From Roseinatronobacter monicus (GTDB lineage Bacteria; Pseudomonadota; Alphaproteobacteria; Rhodobacterales; Rhodobacteraceae), in assembly GCF_006716865.1 (NCBI RefSeq), contig NZ_VFPT01000001.1, positions 392,001 to 456,000 of the forward strand: 64,000 nucleotides of DNA. The letters run 5' to 3'. This document shows, piece by piece, positions 1-8,537 of the stretch. Under the pieces are notes generated by a model. It did not search any database, was not told where the DNA came from, and saw only the letters and a list, made by a program, of their open reading frames with translations. Position 1 is the stretch's first letter, and each line of letters begins with the position of its first letter. Both the position numbers and the translations under genes were made by a program.

Positions 1-840
1 GGCGCGATGCTGGCCCCTATGGGACTGGCCGCAGGACCGGTTGTGCCCTGCCGCGAATGGCGCGAAATGTATGCCGCGCTGGATTGCGGCGCGGTTGCGG
101 CGATCCATCCGTTTTATTCAAGCGCTGTGCGCGAGTTCGAGGCCGCAGGCCGACCCGTCATCGGCTCTGCCCCAGTGGGGGTTGAGGGCACGCATGATTG
201 GCTGGCCGCGATTGGCCAGACCTTCAATGTGGCCCCGACGCAGATTGCCGCCGCGCAGAATGCCTTTGTGCCTGCGGTGAAAGCGGCGTTGGCCAAGGCG
301 CCGATCACGGGGCGGATCACGCTGTCGGGCTATGAAGGCTCGGAACTTCTGGTCGCGCGTCTGCTGATCGAAAGTGGCGCAGATGTCGCCTATGTCGGCA
401 CGGCTTGTGCGGCATCAAAGTGGTCGGCGGCGGATAAGGACTGGCTGGAAGCGCGCGGCGTTGTTGTGAAATTCCGTGCCTCCCTGGCCGATGATCTGGC
501 CGCAGCGGATGGGTTGGACCCCGATCTGGTGATCGGCACCACGCCTGTTGTGCAACATGCCAAGCAGCGCGGCACGCCGTCACTCTATTTCACCAACCTG
601 ATTTCCGCGCGCCCCTTGATGGGGCCAGCCGGTGCGGGGTCTTTGGGCGAGGTGGTCAATGCCGCCATCGCAGGCAAAGAGCGCATGGACAAGATGCGCG
701 ACTTCTTCGAGGGCGTAGGGACTGACGACACAGCCGGTATCTGGGAAGGGTCGCCCAATCTTCGCCCCGATTTCCGCGAAGCGCATCAGAAGAAACTCGA
801 CAAAGCCGCACGTGCGGCGCGCGCGCAGGAGATGATCTGA
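1..840 (+). CDS. bchY: Chlorophyllide a reductase subunit BchY (3' part, cut by window edge)
   Basis: The reading frame is open from base 1, so this is the C-terminal part of a longer protein (family length about 500 residues). BchY is one half of the NifDK-like catalytic part of chlorophyllide a oxidoreductase (BchXYZ), which reduces ring B of chlorophyllide a on the way to bacteriochlorophyll a. The visible part resembles the BchY C-terminal half, and identity rests on this plus the directly following bchZ. Its stop overlaps the bchZ start (TGATG at 838-842), so the two subunits are probably translationally coupled. The apparent ATG at base 7 is an internal Met, not the true start. Confidence 0.9.
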   Translation, partial: GAMLAPMGLAAGPVVPCREWREMYAALDCGAVAAIHPFYSSAVREFEAAGRPVIGSAPVGVEGTHDWLAAIGQTFNVAPTQIAAAQNAFVPAVKAALAKAPITGRITLSGYEGSELLVARLLIESGADVAYVGTACAASKWSAADKDWLEARGVVVKFRASLADDLAAADGLDPDLVIGTTPVVQHAKQRGTPSLYFTNLISARPLMGPAGAGSLGEVVNAAIAGKERMDKMRDFFEGVGTDDTAGIWEGSPNLRPDFREAHQKKLDKAARAARAQEMI

Positions 841-2297
841 TGCTTGTGCAAGATCATGATCGCGCGGGCGGCTATTGGGGGGCAGTCTATGCCTTCTGCG
901 CCGTCAAGGGTCTGCAAGTGGTGATTGACGGCCCTGTGGGCTGCGAGAACCTGCCGGTTACGTCGGTGCTGCACTATACTGATGCACTGCCACCGCATGA
1001 ATTGCCCATCGTTGTCACCGGACTGGGTGAGGAAGAGATGTCCTCGGGGACCGAGGAATCGATGGCACGCGCGTGGAAAGTGCTGGACCCGGCCCTGCCT
1101 GCTGTCGTTGTCACAGGGTCCATCGCCGAGATGATCGGCGGCGGTGTGACGCCCCAAGGCACGAATATCCAGCGCTTTTTGCCGCGCACCATTGATGAAG
1201 ATCAGTGGCAGGCCGCCGACCGCGCCATGACATGGATTTTCACTGAATACGGCATGACCAAGGGTCGTATGCCGCCCGAGAAAAAGCGCCCCGAGGGTTC
1301 GGCCCCGCGCGTCAATATTCTGGGGCCGATGTATGGCACATTCAACATGCCCTCTGATCTGGCCGAAATTCGGCGTCTGGTCGAGGGGATCGGCGCCGAG
1401 GTCAATATGGTCATGCCGCTGGGCGCCCATCTGGCCGAGATGCGCAATCTGGTGAATGCCGACGCGAATATCGTGATGTACCGCGAATTCGGGCGCGGCC
1501 TCGCGGAATGCCTGGGCAAACCTTATCTGCAAGCCCCCATCGGCATGGACTCCACAACCCGCTTCCTGCGCCAGTTGGGCGACATGCTGGGGCTGGACGT
1601 AGAGCCCTTCATCACCCGCGAGAAGCATTCGACCCTGAAGCCGATGTGGGATTTGTGGCGCTCGGTCACGCAGGATTTCTATGCAACGGCCAGCTTCGCC
1701 GTGGTGGCCAGCGAGACATATGCGCGTGGCATCCGCAATTATCTGGAAAATGATCTGGGCATGCCCTGCGCCTTTGCGGTGGCCCGCACACGCGGGCAGA
1801 AGACCGACAATGACCGTGTGCGCGACTTGCTGGCCCAGAAACGGCCGCTGATCGTGTTCGGGTCGATCAACGAGAAAATGTATCTGGCCGAGTTGAAGGC
1901 CGGGCATGGGCCTGCGCCTGCCTTTATTCCGGCCAGTTTTCCGGGGGCAGCCATCCGGCGCCATACCGGCACGCCAATGATGGGCTATGCCGGGGCCACC
2001 TATCTGTTGCAGGAAGTGTGCAACGGGCTGTTTGACGCGCTGTTCCATATTCTGCCGCTGGGCAGCTCGATGGATGCGATCGATCAGACACCTGCGCACC
2101 TGAAACGCGACTTGCCGTGGTCCGATGCGGCCAAGGCCGAGTTGGACCGCATCGTGGGCGAGCACCCCATTCTGACCCGCATTTCAGCCGCGCGCACCAT
2201 GCGCGACGCGGTGGAGAAGGCCGCGCTCGAACGCGGGGCCGAAGAAGTTGACACAGATCTGGTTGCGGCCTTGCGCCCCAACCTGACACGCGCCTGA
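840..2297 (+). CDS. bchZ: Chlorophyllide a reductase subunit BchZ
   Basis: A 485-residue NifK-like subunit of chlorophyllide a reductase, the partner of BchY in the BchYZ heterotetramer that receives electrons from BchX. The N-terminus contains a GPVGCENLP segment typical of nitrogenase-like proteins, with a Cys that fits an Fe-S ligand. The length matches the family (about 490). The start ATG overlaps the bchY stop. pufQ follows 18 nt after the stop, the usual bchYZ-puf arrangement of purple bacteria, so puf mRNA may be partly produced by read-through from bch promoters upstream of the window. Confidence 0.95.
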   Translation: MLVQDHDRAGGYWGAVYAFCAVKGLQVVIDGPVGCENLPVTSVLHYTDALPPHELPIVVTGLGEEEMSSGTEESMARAWKVLDPALPAVVVTGSIAEMIGGGVTPQGTNIQRFLPRTIDEDQWQAADRAMTWIFTEYGMTKGRMPPEKKRPEGSAPRVNILGPMYGTFNMPSDLAEIRRLVEGIGAEVNMVMPLGAHLAEMRNLVNADANIVMYREFGRGLAECLGKPYLQAPIGMDSTTRFLRQLGDMLGLDVEPFITREKHSTLKPMWDLWRSVTQDFYATASFAVVASETYARGIRNYLENDLGMPCAFAVARTRGQKTDNDRVRDLLAQKRPLIVFGSINEKMYLAELKAGHGPAPAFIPASFPGAAIRRHTGTPMMGYAGATYLLQEVCNGLFDALFHILPLGSSMDAIDQTPAHLKRDLPWSDAAKAELDRIVGEHPILTRISAARTMRDAVEKAALERGAEEVDTDLVAALRPNLTRA

Positions 2298-2315
2298 TAA
2301 AAAGGAGGACGCACC

Positions 2316-2537
2316 ATGGCTGACTATACTGTCAATGCCCCCCGCCCCCGCGCCGAACGCGCACGGGAATGGGAATATAAGCTTTACTTCAGCGTGATTT
2401 TTCTACTCGCGCTGGCGACTGGCGTAATCACCTGGTCGTGGCGCGTCGCTTCAACTGGCAAATTGCCGGCACTTGGCCCTGTGGGCCGTGCGTTGAATGA
2501 CGCCAGCGTCATCGCGCCGATCATTTTCCGCAGCTGA
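2316..2537 (+). CDS. pufQ: PufQ, puf operon leader protein
   Basis: A 73-residue protein with one membrane segment (about residues 25-45, rich in L, A, V, I) after a basic N-terminus. PufQ is a small membrane protein needed for normal bacteriochlorophyll and antenna formation, thought to act in pigment delivery. A strong AAGGAGG ribosome site lies 9 nt before the ATG. Position between bchZ and pufB and the size match PufQ of Rhodobacter. Its presence, together with pufX, is a marker of this clade. Confidence 0.92.
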   Translation: MADYTVNAPRPRAERAREWEYKLYFSVIFLLALATGVITWSWRVASTGKLPALGPVGRALNDASVIAPIIFRS

Positions 2538-2557
2538 AACGCTGAGGGTTCCGAATT

Positions 2558-2634
2558 CCCAAAGGCACTGTCTTTGGGTGCGGTGGTCCTGCCTTTCGGG
2601 GAAGGGCTGCCATCCTCGCCGCAGGGTGTGCGGC
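2558..2634 (+). promoter_or_regulatory. Hairpins in the pufQ-pufB spacer
   Basis: Two stem-loops lie between pufQ and pufB. The first has arms CCCAAAG (2558-2564) and CTTTGGG (2572-2578) with a 7-nt loop. The second has arms GCCGC (2618-2622) and GCGGC (2630-2634). In Rhodobacter the stable pufBA mRNA begins by RNase E processing in this spacer. Structure near its 5' end would fit that role, but this is inferred. Confidence 0.5.
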
Positions 2635-2659
2635 GCAGTCTGATTATCCGGAGGATACT

Positions 2660-2809
2660 ATGGCTGAAAATACTGATCTGTCTTTTACAGGTCTCACTGA
2701 TGAGCAAGCTCAAGAGCTGCATTCAGTATACATGAGCGGTCTGACGCTTTTTGTCGGCGTGGCAGTGGTCGCACATATCGCGACTTATATCTGGCGCCCG
2801 TGGTTCTGA
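2660..2809 (+). CDS. pufB: Light-harvesting 1 (B870) beta polypeptide PufB
   Basis: A 49-residue antenna beta chain. The N-terminus [20 protein letters not shown] is the typical soluble head. His39 in the membrane helix is the bacteriochlorophyll ligand and His21 is the other conserved His. The protein ends in WRPWF, the usual LH1 beta C-terminus. A CCGGAGG ribosome site precedes the ATG. pufA follows after 13 nt with its own GAGGAA site. The alpha and beta chains form the LH1 ring round the reaction centre. Confidence 0.97.
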   Translation: MAENTDLSFTGLTDEQAQELHSVYMSGLTLFVGVAVVAHIATYIWRPWF

Positions 2810-2822
2810 GGAGGAACAAGCA

Positions 2823-2984
2823 ATGTCAAAATTCTACAAGATCTGGCTCATTTTCGACCCGCGCCGCGTATTCGTGGCACAGGGCGTCTTCCTCTTCTTG
2901 CTTGCTGCAATGATCCATCTGGTGGTGCTGTCGAATGGCATCAACTGGTTCGCTGCTGCGGCAGCTCGCGCAGCGGGCAGCTGA
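2823..2984 (+). CDS. pufA: Light-harvesting 1 (B870) alpha polypeptide PufA
   Basis: A 53-residue antenna alpha chain beginning [20 protein letters not shown], the hallmark of LH1 alpha. His32 in the membrane helix is the bacteriochlorophyll ligand. An in-frame upstream ATG at 2751 lies inside pufB and is not the start. The GAGGAACAAGC sequence just before 2823 gives a proper ribosome site. The short C-terminal tail ends in GS. Confidence 0.97.
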   Translation: MSKFYKIWLIFDPRRVFVAQGVFLFLLAAMIHLVVLSNGINWFAAAAARAAGS

Positions 2985-3004
2985 GCCGGCGAGAGGCACC
3001 AAAA

Positions 3005-3043
3005 TGTCGTGGGCGATGGGCGATTTGTGTATCGCCCACGACA
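3005..3043 (+). promoter_or_regulatory. pufA-pufL intercistronic mRNA-stabilising hairpin
   Basis: A perfect 13-bp inverted repeat (TGTCGTGGGCGAT at 3005-3017 and its complement at 3031-3043) with a 13-nt loop, starting 20 nt after the pufA stop. It has no T-run, so it is not a classical terminator. In Rhodobacter capsulatus hairpins at this position block 3'-5' decay and keep pufBA mRNA in large excess over pufLM. The same role is inferred here. Confidence 0.85.
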
Positions 3044-3115
3044 AACTTCAAATGGGATTTTCCCAACGCGGTGGCCCTTCCAAGGGTTTGACCGCCTGAG
3101 AGTGGAGAGGGAAGC

Positions 3116-3967
3116 ATGGCACTGCTCAGCTTCGAACGAAAATACCGCGTGCCAGGAGGCACGCTGGTCGGCGGAAATCTGTTCGACTTTTGGGTTGGGC
3201 CATTCTACGTCGGCTTTTTCGGTGTAACGACGGTCTTTTTTGCCCTGCTCGGAACACTGCTGATTTTCTGGGGGGCCGTGCTGCAAGGCACGTGGAATCC
3301 CTGGCTAATTTCAATCAATCCCCCACCCCTGTCTTATGGGTTGGGTCCGGCACCGCTGCTTGAAGGCGGGCTGTGGCAAATCGTGACCATCTGCGCCATC
3401 GGGGCTTTTGTCTCATGGATGTTGCGCGAAGTTGAAATCGCGCGCAAGCTGGGCATGGGCATGCATGTGCCCTTTGCTTTTGGTGTGGCGATCTTTGCCT
3501 ATCTTACACTGGTTGTCTTTCGCCCGATCCTGATGGGCGCTTGGGGTCATGCCTTCCCGTACGGGATCTGGACGCATCTCGATTGGGTGTCCAATGTCGG
3601 CTACACCTATGGCAACTTTCATTACAATCCGGCGCATATGATCGCGGTGACCTTCTTCTTCACCACGACGCTGGCGCTGGCGCTGCATGGCGCGCTGGTT
3701 CTGTCAGCGGCAAATCCCGCCAAAAAAGGCGATACAATGAAGACGCCCGACCATGAGGACACGTTCTTTCGTGACCTTATCGGCTATTCGGTCGGCACGC
3801 TGGGCATTCACCGTCTGGGTCTGTTGCTGGCGCTGAATGCCGGGTTCTGGTCGGCTGTCTGTATCGTCATCTCGGGCACCATCTGGTTCGACCAGTGGGT
3901 CTTTTGGTGGGATTTCTGGCTTGATCTGCCCTGGTGGCGCGATATCGCAGGAGGCGTAAATGGCTGA
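3116..3967 (+). CDS. pufL: Photosynthetic reaction centre L subunit
   Basis: A 283-residue, five-helix membrane protein. It binds, with PufM, the bacteriochlorophyll special pair, accessory pigments, quinones and the non-haem iron. Expected His ligands are present: His154 and His174 (gene numbering) for bacteriochlorophylls, and His191 and His232 for iron. His232 is shifted by one residue compared with Rhodobacter sphaeroides because of a one-residue insertion near AANPAKKGD. The start has a GAGAGGGAAGC ribosome site. The 3' end overlaps the pufM start by 8 nt. Confidence 0.97.
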   Translation: MALLSFERKYRVPGGTLVGGNLFDFWVGPFYVGFFGVTTVFFALLGTLLIFWGAVLQGTWNPWLISINPPPLSYGLGPAPLLEGGLWQIVTICAIGAFVSWMLREVEIARKLGMGMHVPFAFGVAIFAYLTLVVFRPILMGAWGHAFPYGIWTHLDWVSNVGYTYGNFHYNPAHMIAVTFFFTTTLALALHGALVLSAANPAKKGDTMKTPDHEDTFFRDLIGYSVGTLGIHRLGLLLALNAGFWSAVCIVISGTIWFDQWVFWWDFWLDLPWWRDIAGGVNG

Positions 3968-4886
3968 GTATCAGAACATATTTACCCAGGTGCAGGTGCG
4001 CGCCGCCCCGGAAATGGGCTTGGTCGAAGGCGTAGAGCTGGGAAACCGCACCAAAGGCGCAAGCTTCTCCAATCTGGCGGGCTGGTTCGGCAATGCCCAA
4101 CTCGGGCCGATCTATCTGGGCACGATGGGGTTCATCTCGCTGGTGACCGGCACGATCTGGTTCGTCATGGTGGGCCTGTGGTTCTGGGATCAGGCGGGCT
4201 ATAACCCGGCTGTCTTTCTGCGCGATCTGTTCTGGCTGTCGCTGGACCCGCCCAGCCCTGAATACGGTTTGGGTATGCCGCCGATGCGCGAAGGGGGCTA
4301 TTTCCTGATTGCCTCGTTCTTCCTGCTGATCTCGGTCATGACATGGTGGGTGCGCACATATTTGCGCGCCGAGGCACTGGGCATGGGCAAACATGTGGCT
4401 TGGGCTTTTGCCAGCGCCATCTGGCTGTTCCTTGTGCTGGGGCTGTTCCGGCCCATGCTGATGGGCTCATGGTCCGAGGCTGTGCCTTACGGCATCTTCA
4501 CCCATCTGGACTGGACCAACCTGTTCTCCTTGCGCTACGGAAACCTGTTCTACAATCCGTTCCACGCGCTCTCGATCGTGTTCCTGTATGGCTCGGCGCT
4601 GCTGTTTGCCATGCACGGGGCGACCATTCTTGCTGTCTCTCGCTTTGGCGGTGATCGTGAATTGGAGCAGATCGTGGATCGTGGCACGGCGTCGGAACGC
4701 GCCGCTTTGTTCTGGCGCTGGACGATGGGCTTCAATGCCACAATGGAAGGGATTCACCGTTGGGCCTGGTGGTTTGCTGTGCTGACCACACTGACAGGCG
4801 GTATCGGTATTCTGCTGACAGGAACTGTTGTCGATAACTGGGCCGTCTGGGCCGAGGAACGCGGCTTCCGTCCGACCTATGACTAA
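3960..4886 (+). CDS. pufM: Photosynthetic reaction centre M subunit
   Basis: A 308-residue reaction-centre M subunit, the same length as in Rhodobacter. It carries the [17 protein letters not shown] and FYNPFHALS motifs of the quinone and pigment-binding helices, and the GIHRWAWW segment with an iron-ligand His. The start lies inside the end of pufL behind GCAGGAGGCG, so L and M are probably translationally coupled. It forms the L-M heterodimer in the cytoplasmic membrane. No cytochrome subunit gene pufC follows; pufX does. Confidence 0.97.
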   Translation: MAEYQNIFTQVQVRAAPEMGLVEGVELGNRTKGASFSNLAGWFGNAQLGPIYLGTMGFISLVTGTIWFVMVGLWFWDQAGYNPAVFLRDLFWLSLDPPSPEYGLGMPPMREGGYFLIASFFLLISVMTWWVRTYLRAEALGMGKHVAWAFASAIWLFLVLGLFRPMLMGSWSEAVPYGIFTHLDWTNLFSLRYGNLFYNPFHALSIVFLYGSALLFAMHGATILAVSRFGGDRELEQIVDRGTASERAALFWRWTMGFNATMEGIHRWAWWFAVLTTLTGGIGILLTGTVVDNWAVWAEERGFRPTYD

Positions 4887-4899
4887 GGAGCGACTTACC

Positions 4900-5130
4900 A
4901 TGGTTGAACATGACTACATTCAGGAAACACCCAGTCAACGACTGCGAAACTGGGTTCTGTCCGAAATGTTGCGCGGTGCGGGTTATGCGGCTTTGTTGCT
5001 GCTTGCGATCGGGGTGAGCTACGGCATCATCTGGGGCATAGGCCAGCTCCTTCCTGCCGAAAGCAAGAACGCGCCACCACCCATGCCCTTCAGCGCGCTG
5101 CATGCGCCACTGAATACGGCAAAAGTATAA
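4900..5130 (+). CDS. pufX: PufX, reaction centre-LH1 core complex protein
   Basis: A 76-residue protein with one membrane helix (about residues 28-52) flanked by RLRNWVLSEMLRGAGY before and GQLLPAESKNAPPP after. The pattern W..xxMxxGAG...GxxLP..xxxAPxP resembles PufX of Rhodobacter, which opens the LH1 ring for quinone exchange and helps dimerise the core. Sequence identity looks low, as is normal for PufX, so the call rests on position after pufM, size and this pattern. The ATG follows CTAAGGAG by a normal spacing. An upstream in-frame ATG at 4828 overlaps pufM and is rejected. Confidence 0.9.
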   Translation: MVEHDYIQETPSQRLRNWVLSEMLRGAGYAALLLLAIGVSYGIIWGIGQLLPAESKNAPPPMPFSALHAPLNTAKV

Positions 5131-5137
5131 TAACAAA

Positions 5138-5244
5138 GGGGCAGGCCCGCACAAGCTGGCCTGTCCCGCAGAGGTTTGGACCATATAGCCGGTCCGAACG
5201 CGGGCTCGTGACGCCCGGTTCCCTTTCCTGTTGGCGACAGGAAA
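5138..5244 (+). other. Four tandem stem-loops in the puf 3' UTR
   Basis: Immediately after pufX the RNA can fold into consecutive hairpins: 5138-5167 (10-bp stem with one G-U pair), 5174-5199 (9-bp stem with one G-U pair), 5201-5217 (CGGGC/GCCCG) and 5224-5244 (TTTCCTG/CAGGAAA). A terminator hairpin follows at 5247. In Rhodobacter sphaeroides the pufX 3' UTR is processed into a small RNA (PcrX). The position and structure suggest a similar RNA here, which is inference. Confidence 0.6.
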
Positions 5245-5246
5245 CT

Positions 5247-5282
5247 GGTGCCGTGTGGGGCAGCCCCACGGCACCGTTTTTT
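5247..5282 (+). terminator. Rho-independent terminator of the puf operon
   Basis: GGTGCCGTG-tg-GGGC pairs with GCCCCACGGCACC (with a 2-nt bulge) and is followed by six T. It lies about 115 nt after the pufX stop and about 105 nt before dxs, so dxs is at least partly uncoupled from puf. Confidence 0.85.
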
Positions 5283-5286
5283 CATT

Positions 5287-5364
5287 CTGAAAGCGTTTTT
5301 CGAGGGATGAAAAACCACGATGCCACACAGAGCCGCTTTTTTGACTGATGAAAAAAGCGTTCAG
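5287..5364 (+). promoter_or_regulatory. A/T-rich inverted repeats in the dxs leader
   Basis: Arms GTTTTTC (5295-5301)/GAAAAAC (5309-5315) and CGCTTTTTT (5334-5342)/AAAAAAGCG (5351-5359) form two hairpins. The outer parts CTGAAAGCG.TTTTTC and GAAAAAAGCGTTCAG also pair with each other. This region sits between the puf terminator and the dxs ribosome site and may act as a leader or protein-binding site. The function is unknown. Confidence 0.4.
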
Positions 5365-5386
5365 AAAACAAAGAGGGGGGAATCCA

Positions 5387-7303
5387 ATGGCACCGAAACC
5401 GCATCTTGATCGTGTAGCAGGCCCTGCGGACCTGCGCGATTTCACCGATGACGAACTGACACTGCTGGCGCAGGAATTGCGCACCGAGACGATCGAGACG
5501 GTCAGTCGAACGGGCGGGCATCTGGGGTCGTCGCTGGGCGTGGTGGAACTGACCGTCGCCCTGCATGCCGTGTTTCGCACCCCCTTTGACAAGTTGATCT
5601 GGGATGTCAGTCATCAATGCTACCCCCATAAAATTCTGACAGGCCGCCGTCACCAGATGGACAGCCTGCGCCAGAAAGACGGGCTGTCGGGCTTCACCAA
5701 GCGCAGTGAGTCCGTCTTTGACCCGTTTGGTGCCGCGCACAGCTCAACCAGCATTTCCGCAGCACTTGGCTTTACCATTGGCCGCGATATGGGCCAGCCT
5801 ACGGGCGATGCGATTGCCGTGATCGGCGATGGTTCCATCACCGCAGGCATGGCCTATGAAGCGCTGAACAATGCAGGTAGTGAAGGGCGCCGCCTGTTTG
5901 TCATCCTCAACGACAATGACATGTCGATTGCGCCGCCGGTCGGGGCGATGAATTCTTATCTTAACCGCTTGAACATGCCACATGCCTCGCTCGGTGAAAT
6001 TGCGCAGGGGTTTATGGCCGCACTGCCCGCTTCCTTGCGCGAACAGGCACTTGCGACCCGCGCCCGCGCCTGCGGTGGCCCGCCCGATGCCACCATGTTC
6101 GAGCATCTGGGTTTCACCTATATCGGCCCGATTGACGGCCATTCCATGCCCGACCTGCTGGCCACCTTGCGCATTGCCCATGCCCGCGCCGAAGGGCCAG
6201 TGCTTATTCATGTGCGCACAGTCAAGGGCAAGGGCTATGCCCCTGCCGAGGCGGCAGATTGCAAATATCACGGCGTGTCGAAATTCGACGTCGCCTCTGG
6301 CACGCAAAGCAAGGGCCGTGCCAATGCGCCCAGCTATACAGCGGTGTTCGGCAACGCCCTGACGGATGAGGCCTCGCGCGACCCGACAATCGTCGGCGTG
6401 TCGGCGGCTATGCCCAATGGCACCGGTCTGGATATCATGGGCAAACGCTTTGCGCGGCGGGTGTTCGATGTGGGCATTGCCGAGCAGCACGCAGTGACCT
6501 TTGCCGCCGGTATGGCCGCAAGCGGGTTGAAGCCGTTTTGCGCGATTTATTCGACCTTCTTGCAGCGCGGCTATGACCAGATCGTACATGATGTGGCGCT
6601 GCAAAAACTGCCTGTCCGCTTTGCGATTGACCGCGCGGGGTTGGTGGGCGCTGACGGGGCGACACATGCGGGCAGTTTCGATGTGGGCTTTATGGCCAAT
6701 CTGCCTGGCATGGTCGTGATGGCCGCAGGCGATGAGGCAGAGCTTGTCCATATGGTTGCCACTGCCGCTGCCTATGACGAAGGTCCGATTGCCTTTCGCT
6801 ATCCGCGCGGCGAAGGGTCGGGCGTGGAGTTGCCCGCCCGTGGCGAGGTGCTGGAAATTGGCCGTGGCCGTGTGCTGCGCGAAGGCAGCAAGGTGGCCTT
6901 TCTGTCCTTCGGGGCGCACCTGACGGAAGTGACGCTGGCCGTCGAGGCGCTGGAAGCGCGCGGCATCAGTTGCACCATCGCTGATGCCCGCTTTGCCAAA
7001 CCGTTGGACCACGGATTGATCGACCAGTTGGCGCGTCATCATCAGGCGCTGATTACCGTTGAACAGGGGGCCGAGGGCGGATTTGGGGCGCATGTGCTGC
7101 ATTACATGGCCAATAGCGGCTTGTTGGAACGCGGGCTTGCAGTGCGCACCATGACCCTGCCTGACCGGTTCATCGAACAAGCCAGCCCCGCCGAGATGTA
7201 CCGCGACGCCTGCCTGACCGCAGATGATATCGCGCACAAAGCCTTGCAGGCTTTGGGTATAGAGGCCCTTGCCCGTGGGCAGAACAGGACTAACGTTAGT
7301 TAG
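5387..7303 (+). CDS. dxs: 1-Deoxy-D-xylulose-5-phosphate synthase
   Basis: A 638-residue thiamine-diphosphate enzyme that joins pyruvate and glyceraldehyde-3-phosphate in the first step of the MEP isoprenoid pathway. Visible motifs include the [18 protein letters not shown]hDP/metal-binding motif, DGHSMPDLL, and the C-terminal transketolase-like half ([13 protein letters not shown], with the catalytic Glu). Start chosen at the ATG behind AGAGGGGGGAATCC; an upstream in-frame ATG at 5348 lacks such a site. Location beside puf, as in Rhodobacter, ties isoprenoid supply to pigment synthesis. An insertion sequence lies 46 nt after the stop. Confidence 0.95.
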   Translation: MAPKPHLDRVAGPADLRDFTDDELTLLAQELRTETIETVSRTGGHLGSSLGVVELTVALHAVFRTPFDKLIWDVSHQCYPHKILTGRRHQMDSLRQKDGLSGFTKRSESVFDPFGAAHSSTSISAALGFTIGRDMGQPTGDAIAVIGDGSITAGMAYEALNNAGSEGRRLFVILNDNDMSIAPPVGAMNSYLNRLNMPHASLGEIAQGFMAALPASLREQALATRARACGGPPDATMFEHLGFTYIGPIDGHSMPDLLATLRIAHARAEGPVLIHVRTVKGKGYAPAEAADCKYHGVSKFDVASGTQSKGRANAPSYTAVFGNALTDEASRDPTIVGVSAAMPNGTGLDIMGKRFARRVFDVGIAEQHAVTFAAGMAASGLKPFCAIYSTFLQRGYDQIVHDVALQKLPVRFAIDRAGLVGADGATHAGSFDVGFMANLPGMVVMAAGDEAELVHMVATAAAYDEGPIAFRYPRGEGSGVELPARGEVLEIGRGRVLREGSKVAFLSFGAHLTEVTLAVEALEARGISCTIADARFAKPLDHGLIDQLARHHQALITVEQGAEGGFGAHVLHYMANSGLLERGLAVRTMTLPDRFIEQASPAEMYRDACLTADDIAHKALQALGIEALARGQNRTNVS

Positions 7304-7365
7304 ATAAGATTCTTTGCGCAATTCAGCTTTCGCAACCAAAAGGAGCTTATACCAATCAGCATTGA

Positions 7366-7884
7366 TCAGAACTCTTGAGCCCAGTCGCGGGTTCCAATGG
7401 AGGTGATTGTGTCGGGCATGCTGACCAATTTGTTCCAAGCCTTGCAGCAATGATCTACGATGTCTTCATAGGTTTCGAAGATGAGGTTTGATAGCCAGTT
7501 GTCTCGCATGAATTGCCAGATGTTTTCGACTGGATTGAGTTCTGGGCATTTTGCGGGGATCGGGATGATGGTGATGTTGTCCGGAATGACCAGCTTGTCA
7601 GTCATGTGCCATGCGGCTTGATCCACGAGCACAGCCCCATGTGCTTTGGGTGCGACAGTTTGGGAGATTTCAGCAAGATGCAGGGCCATCGCTTCGGTAT
7701 TGCACGCTGGCAGCACAAGACCTGCAGCTTTCCCGAGGGCTGGGCAAATCGCTCCAAAGATGTAGCTTGAACTCGTGCGCTGATCATGTGGGGCGGAAGG
7801 TCGCGTACCGCGCTTCGCCCATCGGCGCGTGATCTTGTTTTTCTGGCCGACACGCGCTTCATCTTGGAACCAGACTTCGATCAC
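7366..7884 (-). CDS. IS630-family transposase, catalytic frame (OrfB)
   Basis: This frame carries the DDE catalytic domain. Candidate acidic residues are in VWFQDEARVG, AVLVDQAAWH and CPELNPVENIW, the D-D-E pattern of IS630 transposases. The ATG at 7884 lies inside the domain; the frame is open upstream to the A8 slippery run at 7936-7943, so this part is probably expressed only as a frameshift fusion with OrfA. Length from the slip site to the stop is normal for the family. Confidence 0.9.
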   Translation of the reverse strand: MIEVWFQDEARVGQKNKITRRWAKRGTRPSAPHDQRTSSSYIFGAICPALGKAAGLVLPACNTEAMALHLAEISQTVAPKAHGAVLVDQAAWHMTDKLVIPDNITIIPIPAKCPELNPVENIWQFMRDNWLSNLIFETYEDIVDHCCKAWNKLVSMPDTITSIGTRDWAQEF

Positions 7885-7916
7885 AGTGCCTTGCAGGAGC
7901 CGTGCGCGGAGCTTTG

Positions 7917-8429
7917 CTACTGCGGCTGCAAACCCTTTTTTTTAAAGTCCTCCAGTGCGGCTGTATCTTGCGCGTGATGGCGCGGGCGTGCTGTGAGTTT
8001 GACATAACCAAGCGCCCTGAGTTCCCGGCTTATCGACGTCTCGTGAAGTGAAATCCCAAATGTGTCTGCAATCCATTTCCTCAGATCACTCAGGCGCCAG
8101 CGGACGACCCCATGGACCGATAAGGTCGGACCGCTCTCAACAATTGCAGCAAGCGCCCTGCGCTGCTCATCGTTAAGCTTAGACTGCTGACCAGGAGCTT
8201 TGCCGTTGATCAAGCCGTCAGGCCCGCGGGCATTAAACCGCTCCACCCAGTCACGGACAATTTGTAGGCCAACACCACCAATCCGAGCAGCATCGCTGCG
8301 CCGACCGCCATCATAGATCTCCGCCAGCGCCAAAAGCCTGCGGGCTTGGTTGGCATCCTTTGTCTTTCGCGCAAGTTCTCTCAACTTCATGCCGTCGTAG
8401 TCTGTCCGTAACGCGAGCGCTGCGCCCAT
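7917..8429 (-). CDS. IS630-family transposase, N-terminal frame (OrfA)
   Basis: A 170-residue protein with the helix-turn-helix DNA-binding part of IS630 transposases: a first HTH around residues 20-70 (RIGGVGLQIVRDWVERFN) and a second winged-helix-like part around 75-150 (GVVRWRLSDLRKWIADTFGI). The frame ends just after an A8 run (minus strand, 7943-7936). Slipping back by one base there joins it to OrfB without any stop, giving a full transposase of about 350 residues. Such fusion by programmed -1 frameshifting is common in IS630 elements. Confidence 0.9.
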   Translation of the reverse strand: MGAALALRTDYDGMKLRELARKTKDANQARRLLALAEIYDGGRRSDAARIGGVGLQIVRDWVERFNARGPDGLINGKAPGQQSKLNDEQRRALAAIVESGPTLSVHGVVRWRLSDLRKWIADTFGISLHETSISRELRALGYVKLTARPRHHAQDTAALEDFKKKGLQPQ

Positions 8430-8537
8430 AGAGAGGCCCTCCCCAGAAAATCTGACGCCATTGAGTCAGATCTTCATAGATTTGGGAATCCCAAAACCCT
8501 CAGAAGAGTCAGATTTCGCGAGACTTGGTATTACACA

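Larger units (their letters stand above)
7350..8530 (-). mobile_element. IS630-family insertion sequence, copy 1
   Basis: An element of about 1.18 kb bounded by TA dinucleotides (7350-7351 and 8529-8530), as expected for IS630/Tc1-mariner type insertion into TA. Imperfect ends begin CCAATCAG at the left and CCAAGTCT at the right (inverted). Two overlapping-phase reading frames on the minus strand make the transposase by frameshift. The element appears identical base for base to copy 2 at 47961-49141, in the same orientation, so it is recently active. Confidence 0.93.

Noticed and set aside
786..2165. Long antisense reading frame opposite bchZ (459 codons)
   Set aside because: High-GC codon usage opens the antisense frame; bchZ is clear and complete, and the antisense protein has no recognisable pattern.
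5744..7450. Long antisense reading frame opposite dxs (568 codons)
   Set aside because: It lies wholly opposite dxs, runs into the IS and has no domain features.
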